A stretch of DNA of 64,000 bases from Salipiger marinus. GTDB lineage: Bacteria; Pseudomonadota; Alphaproteobacteria; Rhodobacterales; Rhodobacteraceae. Below, piece after piece: positions 52,404 to 64,000 of the stretch (its first letter is position 1; each line of letters opens with the position of its first letter). The translations under genes were made by a program, and so were the position numbers. The DNA is taken from the NCBI RefSeq assembly GCF_900100085.1, contig NZ_FNEJ01000001.1, forward strand, positions 310,001-374,000. The letters run 5' to 3'. Below the pieces are notes generated by a model. It did not search any database. It worked only from the letters and a program-made list of their open reading frames with translations, and was not told the DNA's origin.

Positions 52404-52428
52404 GCCGCCCGGATCCGCTCCGGGCGGC
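52404..52428 (+). other. Hairpin between receptor and methyltransferase genes
   Basis: GCCGCCCGGA and its exact complement TCCGGGCGGC flank a 5-base loop (TCCGC), 24 bp after the receptor stop and 22 bp before the methyltransferase start. No T-run, so read-through with mRNA stabilisation is as likely as termination. Confidence 0.6.
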
Positions 52429-52449
52429 GCCGCAGTTCCGGAGCAGCGC

Positions 52450-53802
52450 ATGACCGCCCCCCAGCCCGATTACCTGACCGATCACGACTATCCGCCGGTG
52501 TTCCATCCCGAACAGGCGCCCGGCTGGCTGGCGGCGGTGCTGGTGGCGCTGGGGCATCCCGCGCCCGCGCGGGGGCACTGGTGCGAACTGGGCTGCGGCG
52601 AGGGGTTCAGCGCCGCGCTGCTGGCCGCCGCCAATCCCGACATGCGCTTTACCGGCATCGACCTGAACCCGCGCCATATCGCCACCGCCCGCGCCCGGGC
52701 CAAGGCGGCGGGGCTCGACAATCTGGAGTTTCACTGCGCCGATCTGCGCGATCCGCAGGGGCTGGCGGGGCCCTTCGACATGATCGTGACCCATGGCGTG
52801 CTGTCATGGGTGGGACCAGAGGTGCGCACCGCCCTCGCCGCCTTCATCGCCACCCATCTGGCGCCCGGCGGCGTCGCGGCGGTGCAGTATATGAGCGAAC
52901 CGGGTGGTGCCGCCTTCCGCGCCTTTCACGCCGTGTTCCGGGCCTGCGCCGGGGCGCCCGATCCGGTGGCCGAAGGGCTGGCCCGGCTGGCCGCGCTGCG
53001 CGAGGCAAAGGCCGGGTTTTTCCAGATGCACGCCCATGCCGCGCAGACGCTGGACAACCTGCTGACCCAGCCGCCCGGCTATATCCGGCACGAATACATG
53101 AACGCCACCTTTCAGCCGCTGGCCTTCGGCGAGGTGGCGGGGCTGTTTTCCGATCGCGGGCTGGTCTGGCGGGGCAGCGCCACGCCGCTCGACAACATCG
53201 ATGCCGCCTCGATCCCCGAACAGGCGGCGCGGAGCCTTGCTGGCGTGCGCGACACTGTGCTGCGCGAGACGATGAAGGATCTCGCCCGCAATCAGGCGCT
53301 GCGCTACGATCTGTTCACCCGGCCCAAAGCCCCCGCCGGGGACGAGGCGCATCTGGCGCTGCTGCGCGGCGTGGTCTGGGCGCTGCTGCCCGGCGCGCCG
53401 CCGCCTGCCGCGCTGACCTTCACCACCCCCATCGGCCCCGTGGAGGCGGATCCCCGGCTTTATGCGCCGCTGCTGACGCGGCTGGCGCAGGGTCCGGCCC
53501 GGTTCGGCGATATCGAGACCATCCCGCCCTTTGCCGGGCGTCCGGGGCTGCTGAATCAGGCGCTGCAGATGGCGCTCTGGGCCGGGATTGCGCATCCGCT
53601 GGGGCGCGCGCCGCGCGCGCCGGGGGCAGCGCGGCTCAACCGGCTGCTGCTGGCAGAGGCCGCACAGGGCGCGCGGGTGCCCGCGCTCTGCGCGGCGCCG
53701 CTGGGGAGCGGGCGGGCGGTGCCCCCTGCGCAGATGGCCGATCTGGGCGCGGGGGGCGGGCCGCAGGCGCTGCGCGCGCTGTTCGGGCTGGACCGGGGCT
53801 GA
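52450..53802 (+). CDS. SAM-dependent methyltransferase with methyltransferase regulatory domain
   Basis: 450-residue protein. Class I methyltransferase domain in the N-terminal 200 residues: SAM loop WCELGCGEGFSAALLAA (about 44-60), GIDLNPRHIATARARA and FDMIVTHGVLSWV. The C-terminal half (about 210-310, GYIRHEYMNATFQPLAFGEVAGLFSDRGLVWRG) matches the predicted 'methyltransferase regulatory domain'. Substrate unknown. Same strand as the FepA-like receptor, 69 bp apart across a hairpin, so a link to siderophore or surface modification is possible but unproven. Confidence 0.85.
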   Translation: MTAPQPDYLTDHDYPPVFHPEQAPGWLAAVLVALGHPAPARGHWCELGCGEGFSAALLAAANPDMRFTGIDLNPRHIATARARAKAAGLDNLEFHCADLRDPQGLAGPFDMIVTHGVLSWVGPEVRTALAAFIATHLAPGGVAAVQYMSEPGGAAFRAFHAVFRACAGAPDPVAEGLARLAALREAKAGFFQMHAHAAQTLDNLLTQPPGYIRHEYMNATFQPLAFGEVAGLFSDRGLVWRGSATPLDNIDAASIPEQAARSLAGVRDTVLRETMKDLARNQALRYDLFTRPKAPAGDEAHLALLRGVVWALLPGAPPPAALTFTTPIGPVEADPRLYAPLLTRLAQGPARFGDIETIPPFAGRPGLLNQALQMALWAGIAHPLGRAPRAPGAARLNRLLLAEAAQGARVPALCAAPLGSGRAVPPAQMADLGAGGGPQALRALFGLDRG

Positions 53803-53810
53803 GCCGCAGC

Positions 53811-53840
53811 AAAAACCCCGCCGCGCAGAACCGCGCGGCG
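53811..53840 (-). terminator. Intrinsic terminator of gyrB
   Basis: On the minus strand CGCCGCGC and GCGCGGCG pair perfectly around a 6-base loop (GGTTCT), followed by GGG and TTTTT. It lies 47 bp after the gyrB stop. Confidence 0.87.
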
Positions 53841-53887
53841 AGGTCTGTGGCATCGCAAGGCGCCCGCCCCCAGGGGCAGGCACGGGA

Positions 53888-57491
<3,604 letters not shown>

Positions 57492-57545
57492 GGCCCGATG
57501 CTATCGCCGATCCGGGCGCGCGCTGCAAACGGGATGCGCGCCGCC

Positions 57546-58664
57546 TCAGACCCGCATCGGCATCACGACATAGACCGCAGACATGTCGCCACCCTCGCGC
57601 ATCAGGGTCGGATCGCCCGAGGAGTTGAACAGGAACACGGCGTTTTCCCGGTCCACCTGACTGGCGATTTCCAGCAGATACTTGGCGTTGAAGCCGATCT
57701 CCAGCGGCTCGTCGGCATAGGCGACGGCCAGCTCTTCCTCGGCGGCGCCGCTGTCGGGCGCGTTGACCGACAGGATCAGCCGGTCCTCGTCCAGCTGCAG
57801 CTTCACCGCGCGCGACCGTTCCGACGACACCGTGGCCACGCGGTCCACCGCCTTGGCGAACTCGCCCGCGTCCACTTCCAGACGGCGGGTGTTGTTGGTG
57901 GGGATCACGCGGGAATAATCGGGGAAGGTGCCGTCGATGACCTTGGAGGTAAGGGTGATCTGCGGCGTGGCAAAGCGCACCTTGGTTTCCGACACCGACA
58001 CGTCGATGTCCATGTCATCCTCGTCCAGCAGCTTGCGCAATTCGCCCACGGTCTTGCGCGGGACGATCACGCCGGGCATGCCTTCGGCCCCGCCGGGCAG
58101 CGGCGCATCGATGCGCGCCAGCCGGTGGCCATCGGTCGCCACGCAGCGCAGCACCCGGCCATCTTCGCCGTCAGACACATGCATGTAGACGCCGTTGAGG
58201 TAATAGCGGGTTTCTTCGGTGGAAATGGCAAATTTCGACTTGTCGAACAGCCGCCGCAGCACCTCGGCCTTGGCCGTGAAGTTGGAGCTGTATTCCGACG
58301 AGGCCATCACCGGGAAATCTTCTTTCGGCAGCGTCGCAAGACTGAAGGTCGAGCGGCCAGCCGCCACGGTCAGCCGTCCGGAGGCGGCATCCGCCGTCAG
58401 CCCCACCAGCGCGCCATCGGGCAGCTTGCGCACGATTTCATGCAGCGTCACGGCAGACACCGTGGTGGATCCGGCCCGCTCCACCTGAGCGGGGGCACGG
58501 TCCAGAACCTCGATGTCCAGATCGGTGGCGCGGAAGCTGACCGCATCGCCCTCGGCCTCGATCAGCACATTGGCAAGGATCGGGATGGTATTGCGCCGTT
58601 CGACCACCGATTGCGCCTGACTTACGGCCTTGAGCAGCGTCGCCCGTTCAATGCTGACTTTCAT
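57546..58664 (-). CDS. dnaN: DNA polymerase III beta subunit (sliding clamp)
   Basis: 372-residue clamp with three domains. MKVSIERATLLKAVSQAQSVVERRNTIPIL is the alphaproteobacterial N-terminus; YYLNGVYMH, ATDGHRLA and PDYSRVIP are conserved strands, and VYVVMPMRV is the C-terminus. GGAGG site upstream of the ATG. 151 bp separate it from dnaA. Confidence 0.98.
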   Translation of the reverse strand: MKVSIERATLLKAVSQAQSVVERRNTIPILANVLIEAEGDAVSFRATDLDIEVLDRAPAQVERAGSTTVSAVTLHEIVRKLPDGALVGLTADAASGRLTVAAGRSTFSLATLPKEDFPVMASSEYSSNFTAKAEVLRRLFDKSKFAISTEETRYYLNGVYMHVSDGEDGRVLRCVATDGHRLARIDAPLPGGAEGMPGVIVPRKTVGELRKLLDEDDMDIDVSVSETKVRFATPQITLTSKVIDGTFPDYSRVIPTNNTRRLEVDAGEFAKAVDRVATVSSERSRAVKLQLDEDRLILSVNAPDSGAAEEELAVAYADEPLEIGFNAKYLLEIASQVDRENAVFLFNSSGDPTLMREGGDMSAVYVVMPMRV

Positions 58665-58815
58665 CACCCTGTTCCTCCGTGGGCCGGAGGTGCCGCCCGG
58701 CATCGTGCCGGAACCGCTCCAACCTGTTTTGCGATTGATCCGACGCTTTCACGACAGCGTCAAGTCCGCGGGGCCGCCTTGCGGCAGCCCCGGGCGGATG
58801 TGTTGTGACGGGGTC

Positions 58816-60183
58816 TCAGGCTTCCAGCGCGCGGCGCAGAAGCTCGACGTCATCGGCGATCTGGCTGTCCTGACTGCGCAGCTCTTCGATGCGCTTGACG
58901 CCATGCATGACCGTGGTGTGGTCGCGCCCGCCGAAGCGGCGACCGATTTCGGGTAGCGACCGGGCGGTCAGCTGCTTGCAGAGATACATCGCCACCTGCC
59001 GCGGGCGGGCAAAGTTGCGCAGCCGCTTCGGCCCGATCAGGTCGCTGAGCCGGATGTTGTAGTGATCCGCCACCTTGCGCTGGATCTCCTCGATGGAGAT
59101 CTTGCGGTCCGAGGCGCGCAGCACGTCGGCCAGACAGTCCTGCGTCAGTTCCATGGTGATGGGCTGGCCCACCAGCGAGGCAAAGGCGAAGAGCCGGGTC
59201 AGCGCGCCTTCCAGCACCCGCACGTTGGTCGAGATGCGGTGCGCCAGAAACTCCAGAATGCCGTCATCGATCTTCAGCGAGGGATATTGCGCGCGGTAGT
59301 TCATCACCTTGGACTGCAGGATGCCAAGACGCAGTTCATAATCGGTGGGGTGCAGGTCCACCACCAGCCCCGACTGCAGGCGCGACCGGATGCGGTTTTC
59401 CAGATCCTTGATCTCGTCCGGCGCACGGTCGGCAGAGATGACGATCTGCTTGTTCTGGTCGACCAGCGCGTTGAAGGTGTGAAAGAATTCCTCCTGCGTG
59501 GAATCCTTGCCCGCGATGAACTGCACGTCATCGACCATCAGCACGTCGACGGACCGGAACAGCTCCTTGAAATCCATCATGCGGCGTTCGCGCAGGGCCT
59601 GCACGAAACGATACATGAACTGCTCCGCCGACAGGTAAAGCACGTTGAGATCGGGCCGGTTGTTGCGCAGCTCCAGCGCGATGGCGTGCATCAGGTGGGT
59701 CTTGCCCAAGCCCACGCCGCCATACAGGAACAGCGGGTTGAAGGTGACGGTTTCCGCCTCCGCCACGCGGCGCGCGGCGGCATGGGCCAGCTCGTTCGGC
59801 TTGCCCACGATGAAATTGTCGAACGTGAACCGGCCATCCAGCGGCGCGCCGGGCAGCAGGTCGTTGGACGCAGCCGCCTGAGCCGGGGCCGAAGCTGCAG
59901 GGGCCGAAGCCGCTGCGGGACGCGGCGCCGGACGCTGCAGATTGGCGACGCGGAACTGGATCCGGCGCACTGTGGTATCTAGGGACGCCAGCTGTGACAG
60001 CAGCAGGTCGCCAAAGTTCTGCGACACATACGTGCCGATAAAGTTCGTGGGCGCCAGGAGAACCGCCACCCCGTCGGCCTCCATTCCGTGGAATTGCAGC
60101 GGCTTGATCCACGTCCGGTAGTTGTTCTCACCGATCGTGTCGCTCAGCCTGTCCTGCAATGCGCCCCACTGTTCCTTCGTCAT
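58816..60183 (-). CDS. dnaA: Chromosomal replication initiator protein DnaA
   Basis: 455-residue AAA+ initiator. Domain I at 1-80 (WGALQDRLSDTIGENNYRTWI), a short Ala/Pro-rich linker (APRPAAASAPAASAPAQAAA), AAA+ domain with Walker A GGVGLGKTH and Walker B VDVLMVDDVQF, and domain IV with the DnaA-box signature GGRDHTTVMHGVKRI. ATG 60183 (MTKEQWGAL) is preceded by GGAG; the longer open frame upstream is not supported. Its 505-bp leader contains five GANTC sites and a perfect inverted repeat. Confidence 0.98.
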   Translation of the reverse strand: MTKEQWGALQDRLSDTIGENNYRTWIKPLQFHGMEADGVAVLLAPTNFIGTYVSQNFGDLLLSQLASLDTTVRRIQFRVANLQRPAPRPAAASAPAASAPAQAAASNDLLPGAPLDGRFTFDNFIVGKPNELAHAAARRVAEAETVTFNPLFLYGGVGLGKTHLMHAIALELRNNRPDLNVLYLSAEQFMYRFVQALRERRMMDFKELFRSVDVLMVDDVQFIAGKDSTQEEFFHTFNALVDQNKQIVISADRAPDEIKDLENRIRSRLQSGLVVDLHPTDYELRLGILQSKVMNYRAQYPSLKIDDGILEFLAHRISTNVRVLEGALTRLFAFASLVGQPITMELTQDCLADVLRASDRKISIEEIQRKVADHYNIRLSDLIGPKRLRNFARPRQVAMYLCKQLTARSLPEIGRRFGGRDHTTVMHGVKRIEELRSQDSQIADDVELLRRALEA

Positions 60184-60424
60184 CAACCCCGCTCCGTTTT
60201 GGTCTGTCCTTCGGGTCTTCACACACACTGGCCCCGAACGGTCACACAGCCCGGAACGCAAGACACCCTCCCGTGCCGAGTGAGCACAGGTGCGGGGATG
60301 GCCTGCCATCCCCGGCGTCACAGACACAAAAGGAGTGCCTCCGGAAAATCCCAATCCGGAGCATCCCTGACTTGCGCTGTGCGCGCGTATTGCTGGACTG
60401 GCCGGGCGCCTTAGCCCTCAGCTC

Positions 60425-60449
60425 CAAAGGTCTGAGCAGCAGACCTTTG
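60425..60449. repeat. Perfect 25-bp inverted repeat upstream of dnaA
   Basis: CAAAGGTCTG and CAGACCTTTG are exact 10-bp complements around AGCAG, 242 bp upstream of the dnaA start. No T-run follows on either strand, so a regulator-binding dyad or a leader-RNA hairpin is more likely than a terminator. The right arm ends in the first GANTC site. Confidence 0.8.
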
Positions 60450-60599
60450 AATCGGCGGAACATATCTCACGAAATTGTGGACCTTTTCCGCGTGCCTGTC
60501 CCCCCAAGCGATGTGACTCGCTCGGGCAAATTACCAACCTTCGCGGAACGGCAGCAACCGATCTTCAAACTTGACTCCGGTGAATCCCCTAAAAGAATC
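60449..60599. promoter_or_regulatory. Cluster of five GANTC (CcrM) methylation sites upstream of dnaA
   Basis: GAATC at 60449-60453, GACTC at 60515-60519, GACTC at 60573-60577, GAATC at 60582-60586 and GAATC at 60595-60599. Five sites in 151 bp are several times the chance expectation for a GC-rich sequence. In Caulobacter dnaA transcription depends on GANTC methylation by CcrM; the same control is inferred here. Confidence 0.55.
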
Positions 60600-60628
60600 T
60601 ATCTTTCGTAAATGTAGGGTCTGAAACG

Positions 60629-60655
60629 AAAAAAGGCACCACATGAAGTGGCGCC
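60629..60655 (-). terminator. Intrinsic terminator of rpsT
   Basis: On the minus strand GGCGCCAC-TTCAT-GTGGTGCC forms an 8-bp stem with one G-U pair, followed by TTTTTT. On the plus strand the same position is an A-C mismatch, so the structure favours the rpsT direction. It lies 33 bp after the rpsT stop. Confidence 0.88.
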
Positions 60656-60688
60656 TTTTCCATCAAGACAAATGTCCTGTGTGGCTTT

Positions 60689-60952
60689 TCAGCCCAGCGA
60701 TTTGACCCGCGAGGACAGGCGCGAAATCTTGCGCGAGGCGGTGTTCTTGTGGAAGACGCCCTTGGTCACACCACGCATCAGCTCGGGCTGAGCGGCGCGC
60801 AGGGCGGCGGTGGCGGCGTCCTTGTCGCCAGAGGCCAGCGCCTCTTCGACCTTGCGCAGGAAGGTGCGGATGCGCGACCGGCGGGCTTTGTTGACGGCGT
60901 GACGCTTCTCGTTCTGACGAGCGCGCTTCTTGGACTGGGGCGAATTTGCCAT
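60689..60952 (-). CDS. rpsT: 30S ribosomal protein S20
   Basis: 87-residue basic, helical ribosomal protein. [31 protein letters not shown] is the S20 N-terminus and [20 protein letters not shown] the C-terminal signature. Length typical. AGGA site; followed by its own terminator. It lies upstream of dnaA on the same strand. Confidence 0.98.
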   Translation of the reverse strand: MANSPQSKKRARQNEKRHAVNKARRSRIRTFLRKVEEALASGDKDAATAALRAAQPELMRGVTKGVFHKNTASRKISRLSSRVKSLG

Positions 60953-61202
60953 TTGGATCGGTCCTGTCTTTGTCTCAGGGTCTGAATTTTGGGCGCGCGA
61001 AAGCCGCCAGACCCGGACCTGTCATTGTCGGACCGATTCCTGCCAGAGCGGGCATCACGCGCATGTAACGGCGGCGCATAGACCATTTTCCGCCCAATGC
61101 AAAGCCCCGGCGGCATCCGACATGGGATTTTGGGCAAAAATCCTGTAAAAGGGGAGTCCCTGCAAGCAGGGGACGAGCCCATTCTGACCGAGGAGGACAG
61201 AC

Positions 61203-61385
61203 ATGAACGCGATGCAGATCTCTCAGGCCGCTCAGGCGCTTTACCGCAGCCATGGCGGACGGGCCGAAGCGGAAGCCGCCCAGAAGGCCCGGGAAAAGAC
61301 CGCCAGTGGCCAGACCGCCGAAGCGCAGGACTGGCGCGCGATTCAGGCCGCCATCCGCCGCGTGCGCGGGCCGCTGCAGAAATGA
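61203..61385 (+). CDS. Small conserved-looking protein, 60 aa, unknown function
   Basis: 60-residue basic helical protein: MNAMQISQAAQALYRSHGGR, then an Ala/Lys/Glu-rich segment and DWRAIQAAIRRVRGPLQ. No signal or cysteine. The strong GAGGAGG ribosome-binding site six bases before the ATG and the codon use support a real gene. No family recognised. A small imperfect hairpin (GTCCC...GGGAC, 61156-61174) lies 29 bp ahead of the start. Confidence 0.7.
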   Translation: MNAMQISQAAQALYRSHGGRAEAEAAQKAREKTASGQTAEAQDWRAIQAAIRRVRGPLQK

Positions 61386-61424
61386 TCTCTGGGGCCCGCC
61401 CGTCGCGGCGGGCCCGGTTCCGGC

Positions 61425-62201
61425 TCAGCGGTCGCGGAACTGCGCGGTGCGCTTCTCCAGAAAGGCGGCCATGCCTTCTTTCTGGTCTTCCGTGGCGAAA
61501 AGCGACTGAAACAGGCTGCGTTCGGCCATCAGGCCTTCGGTCAGGGTCGTTTCATAGGCGCGGTTCACCGCCTGCTTGGCCGCCATGGTGGCCAGCACCG
61601 ATTTTTCGGCGATCTTGGCCGCCGCCTGATGCGCCTCGTCCATCAGCTGCTTGGCGGGCACGACGCGGCTGACCAGCCCCGCACGCTCCGCCTCTTCGGC
61701 ATCCATGAACCGGCCCGTCAGGTGCATGTCCATGCTTTTGGACTTGCCCACATAACGCGTCAGGCGCTGCGTGCCGCCGATGCCGGCGATCACGCCCAGA
61801 TTGATCTCGGGCTGGCCGAATTTCGCCGTGTCCGACGCGATGATGAAGTCGCACATCATCGCCAGTTCGCAGCCGCCGCCCAGCGCATAGCCCGACACCG
61901 CCGCAATCACGGGCTTGCGCACGCGTCCGATCGCGTCAGAGGCCGTGCCGAAATAATCGCCGAGGAACATCTCGACAAAGCTCTTCTCGGACATCTCCTT
62001 GATGTCGGCCCCGGCGGCAAAGGCCTTGGCCGAGCCGGTCACGATGATGCACCGCACCTTGTCGCTGGCATCCACCTCGGCCAGCGCCTGCGACAGCTCG
62101 CCCAGAAGCTGGCTGTTGAGCGCGTTCAGGGCATCGGGTCGGTTCAGGGTGATCGTAGCGACCTCGTCGTCTACTTCGACGATAATCGTCTCATAGGCCA
62201 T
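61425..62201 (-). CDS. Enoyl-CoA hydratase
   Basis: 258-residue crotonase-fold hydratase of fatty acid beta-oxidation, adding water to 2-enoyl-CoA. [10 protein letters not shown] (oxyanion loop), [17 protein letters not shown] with catalytic E, and [19 protein letters not shown] with the second catalytic E are all intact, so this is a true hydratase rather than a divergent crotonase. Length typical. The start at [12 protein letters not shown] matches the family; extra upstream codons are rejected. Confidence 0.95.
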   Translation of the reverse strand: MAYETIIVEVDDEVATITLNRPDALNALNSQLLGELSQALAEVDASDKVRCIIVTGSAKAFAAGADIKEMSEKSFVEMFLGDYFGTASDAIGRVRKPVIAAVSGYALGGGCELAMMCDFIIASDTAKFGQPEINLGVIAGIGGTQRLTRYVGKSKSMDMHLTGRFMDAEEAERAGLVSRVVPAKQLMDEAHQAAAKIAEKSVLATMAAKQAVNRAYETTLTEGLMAERSLFQSLFATEDQKEGMAAFLEKRTAQFRDR

Positions 62202-62265
62202 GACTTCGGGCTCCCGTCCGTTGGCATTGTCGCGCAGCCTTAACAACTTGATGCCTGCAATCAAG

Positions 62266-63117
62266 CTATCTTTGGCAGTCCGGACAGTAGAAGGACGACC
62301 GGCCAGACTGCACCAGACGGTGGATCATGTTTGCGCAACCGGGGGTGCGGCAGGGCTGCCCCTCGCGTCCGTAAACATCGAAGCTGTGCTGGAAATAGCC
62401 AAGCTCGCCATCGGCTTGGCGGAAATCGCGCAGCGACGATCCGCCCGCGGCAATCGCCTCGGTCAGCACCGCGCGGATGATCGGCACCAGCGCCGCCAGC
62501 TGCTCCGGCGCGATCTGGTTGACGCGACGGGCGGGATGCAGCCGGGCCCGGTAAAGCGCCTCGCAGACATAGATATTGCCCAGCCCGGCGACGATCTTCT
62601 GGTCCAGAAGCGCGCTTTTGACCGGCAGGCTGCGCCCGGCCAGCGCCGCCAGCAGATGGGATTCGGAAAAGGCGTTGCCCAGCGGTTCCGGTCCCAGCGC
62701 CGCCAGCAGCGGATGCGACTCCGCGCCCGTGGTCGGCATCAGATCCATGGCGCCAAAGCGGCGTGGATCGTTGAAGGTGATGCGCACCCCCGTAGCCATG
62801 TCGAAGATCACATGATCGTGCTTCTGCGCGGCAGGATGGTCGTGCACGAACCGTCCCAGCGCATCGCCCGACACCAGCATCCGCCCCGACATGCCCAGAT
62901 GGATCAGCAGGGTTTCGCCCCGGTCGAGATCGGCCAGAAGGTATTTGGACCGCCGCCGCAGCCGCAGAATCCTTGCCCCGCTCAGCCTGTCTGCCATGCG
63001 CGGCGGGAAGGGCCAGCGCAGATCCGCCCGGTTCACCCGCGCCTCTGCGATCACCTGCCCCTCCATCACGGGGGCAAGTCCGGCGCGCACCGTTTCGACC
63101 TCGGGCAGTTCGGGCAT
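62266..63117 (-). CDS. mutM: Formamidopyrimidine-DNA glycosylase
   Basis: 283-residue bifunctional glycosylase/AP lyase removing 8-oxoguanine. After Met removal P2-E3 ([14 protein letters not shown]) is the catalytic N-terminus; this fixes the start at 63117 against a slightly longer frame. [10 protein letters not shown] holds the catalytic Lys. The C-terminal zinc finger C-x4-C...C-x2-C (CRTPGC, FYCPDC) is complete. Divergent from ubiE. Confidence 0.97.
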   Translation of the reverse strand: MPELPEVETVRAGLAPVMEGQVIAEARVNRADLRWPFPPRMADRLSGARILRLRRRSKYLLADLDRGETLLIHLGMSGRMLVSGDALGRFVHDHPAAQKHDHVIFDMATGVRITFNDPRRFGAMDLMPTTGAESHPLLAALGPEPLGNAFSESHLLAALAGRSLPVKSALLDQKIVAGLGNIYVCEALYRARLHPARRVNQIAPEQLAALVPIIRAVLTEAIAAGGSSLRDFRQADGELGYFQHSFDVYGREGQPCRTPGCANMIHRLVQSGRSSFYCPDCQR

Positions 63118-63197
63118 GGGGTTCCTTTCCAAAGGGCCGCATTGCAGCGCGGCACGCGCGCCCTATAAGGAGGTGCGGACGGAAGGACACAAGGCCC

Positions 63198-63950
63198 ATG
63201 ACCGACGAGAACGCAAAAACCACGCATTTCGGCTTTACCGAAATCCCTGAAAGCGAAAAGGCGGGCCGCGTGCGCGGCGTCTTCGGCTCCGTCGCGTCGA
63301 AATATGACGTGATGAACGACGCCATGTCCTTTGGCATCCACCGCATCTGGAAGGATGCGATGATGGACTGGCTCGCGCCGCGGAAGGGACAGCGGCTGCT
63401 GGACGTGGCGGGCGGCACCGGCGACATCGCCTTCCGCTTTCTGGACCGCGCCGGGTCCGGCCATGCCACCGTCTGCGATCTGACCGAGCCCATGCTGATC
63501 GAAGGCCGGAAGCGCGCCGAGGCGGCGGCCCGCGCCGACAGTCTGGACTGGGTGGTTGGGGATGCCATGGCGCTGCCCTTTGCCGACAACAGCTTCGACG
63601 TTTACACGATTTCCTTCGGGATCCGGAACGTGACCCAGCCCCAGCAGGCGCTGAACGAGGCGTTCCGTGTGCTGCGTCCCGGCGGGCGGCTGATGGTTCT
63701 GGAATTCAGCCAGATTCCCAACGAGATGATGCAGAAGGTCTATGACCTCTATTCCTTCCACATCATTCCCCGCATGGGACAGGTCATCGCGAATGACCGC
63801 GACAGCTACCAGTATCTGGTGGAATCGATCCGCCGCTTCCCGGATCAGGACCGGTTCCTGCAGATGGTCAGGGAGGCAGGCTTCGGCAATGCCAAGTATC
63901 GCAACCTGAGCCTTGGCATCGCCTGCCTGCATTCGGGGTGGAAGATCTAG
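63198..63950 (+). CDS. ubiE: Ubiquinone/menaquinone biosynthesis C-methyltransferase
   Basis: 250-residue SAM methyltransferase for the C2 (UbiE) methylation of ubiquinone. [42 protein letters not shown] (SAM loop) and [28 protein letters not shown] are the UbiE signatures. Length typical. Starts 80 bp from mutM and ends 1 bp before ubiB, so the two form a unit. Confidence 0.97.
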   Translation: MTDENAKTTHFGFTEIPESEKAGRVRGVFGSVASKYDVMNDAMSFGIHRIWKDAMMDWLAPRKGQRLLDVAGGTGDIAFRFLDRAGSGHATVCDLTEPMLIEGRKRAEAAARADSLDWVVGDAMALPFADNSFDVYTISFGIRNVTQPQQALNEAFRVLRPGGRLMVLEFSQIPNEMMQKVYDLYSFHIIPRMGQVIANDRDSYQYLVESIRRFPDQDRFLQMVREAGFGNAKYRNLSLGIACLHSGWKI

Positions 63951-63951
63951 G

Positions 63952-64000
63952 ATGAAGGGACCGCACAATATCTGGCGGCTCGTGCGCACCGGCGCCACGC
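63952..64000 (+). CDS. ubiB: Ubiquinone biosynthesis kinase-like protein UbiB, N-terminus only
   Basis: Only 16 codons lie inside the window: MKGPHNIWRLVRTGAT. This matches the usual opening of alphaproteobacterial UbiB, and the position 1 bp after ubiE is the standard ubiE-ubiB order. The family call therefore rests mostly on context. Confidence 0.75.
   Translation, partial: MKGPHNIWRLVRTGAT

Larger units (their letters stand above)
60184..60688. other. dnaA-rpsT intergenic region (505 bp)
   Basis: No gene is supported here; frames crossing it lack ribosome-binding sites and family features. It contains the dnaA leader, a 25-bp perfect inverted repeat (60425-60449), five GANTC sites (60449-60599), the more AT-rich stretch 60585-60635, and the rpsT terminator. 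No consensus DnaA box (TTATCCACA) is visible; the closest, AGGTCCACA near 60475, matches 6 of 9. It is therefore not called an origin. Confidence 0.7.

Noticed and set aside
60184-60688. Chromosome origin (oriC) between dnaA and rpsT
   Set aside because: No consensus DnaA boxes or boxed AT-rich unwinding region are visible; the closest box matches 6 of 9. Origins in this class are often not adjacent to dnaA.

Overview
The window is chromosomal DNA of a GC-rich alphaproteobacterium, almost certainly family Rhodobacteraceae. This rests on the dnaA-dnaN-recF-gyrB block with rpsT, an enoyl-CoA hydratase, mutM, ubiE and ubiB beside it, on DUF1467/DUF6455-type small proteins, on a CryB/PhrB-type iron-sulfur photolyase, and on the intergenic palindrome with a CCCCGGGATATTTGGGG core that recurs in this family. 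I could not run a search, so the genus is open. Coding density is high and there is no prophage, integrase, insertion sequence or CRISPR array.

Layout. 1-3527 (minus): the glycine cleavage operon gcvT-gcvH-gcvP, preceded by a tandem glycine riboswitch that starts directly after an Rrf2-family regulator gene. 3587-13151: an FNR-type box, a gamma-glutamylcyclotransferase-like gene, a DUF2254 membrane protein, gltX, a pfkB-type phosphofructokinase, a two-gene unit of unknown function, a Tat-exported metallo-beta-lactamase-fold protein, a 2OG-Fe(II) oxygenase, a small zincin, and a NadE-like protein that has lost its catalytic motifs. 13300-15328: a secreted protein made of 18 MORN repeats and an exported DsrE protein. 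15435-19195 (minus): a GntR-GNAT-SDR-photolyase run. 19431-24903: a polyamine-type ABC transporter, a hydantoin/Asp-Glu racemase and a second GntR regulator. 24997-28020 (minus): modE-modA-modB-modC molybdate uptake. 28184-32686: a complete branched-chain amino-acid/amide-type ABC operon (livKHMGF layout).

32753-40867: carB, a cyclopropane fatty acid synthase, aspS, then a restriction-modification pair, namely a BglII/BstYI-family endonuclease coupled to aspS and, tail to tail with it, an MT-A70 adenine methyltransferase. 41090-49671: DUF1800/DUF1501 genes, a lone receiver protein, methylmalonyl-CoA epimerase, several small conserved genes, a lipoprotein M48 peptidase, two tandem DUF6455 Cys4 proteins and an NDUFA9-like epimerase. 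49820-53802: tRNA-Leu(CAG), a FepA-like TonB-dependent receptor and a methyltransferase. 53888-64000: gyrB, recF, dnaN, dnaA, rpsT, enoyl-CoA hydratase and mutM (all minus), then ubiE and the start of ubiB (plus).

The most unusual items are the NadE pseudoenzyme, the aspS-linked restriction-modification pair, the riboswitch placed directly behind the Rrf2 gene, the dnaA leader with five GANTC sites and a perfect 25-bp inverted repeat, and the palindrome-rich convergent intergenic regions. Promoters, operators and terminators are read by eye and are weaker calls than the genes.
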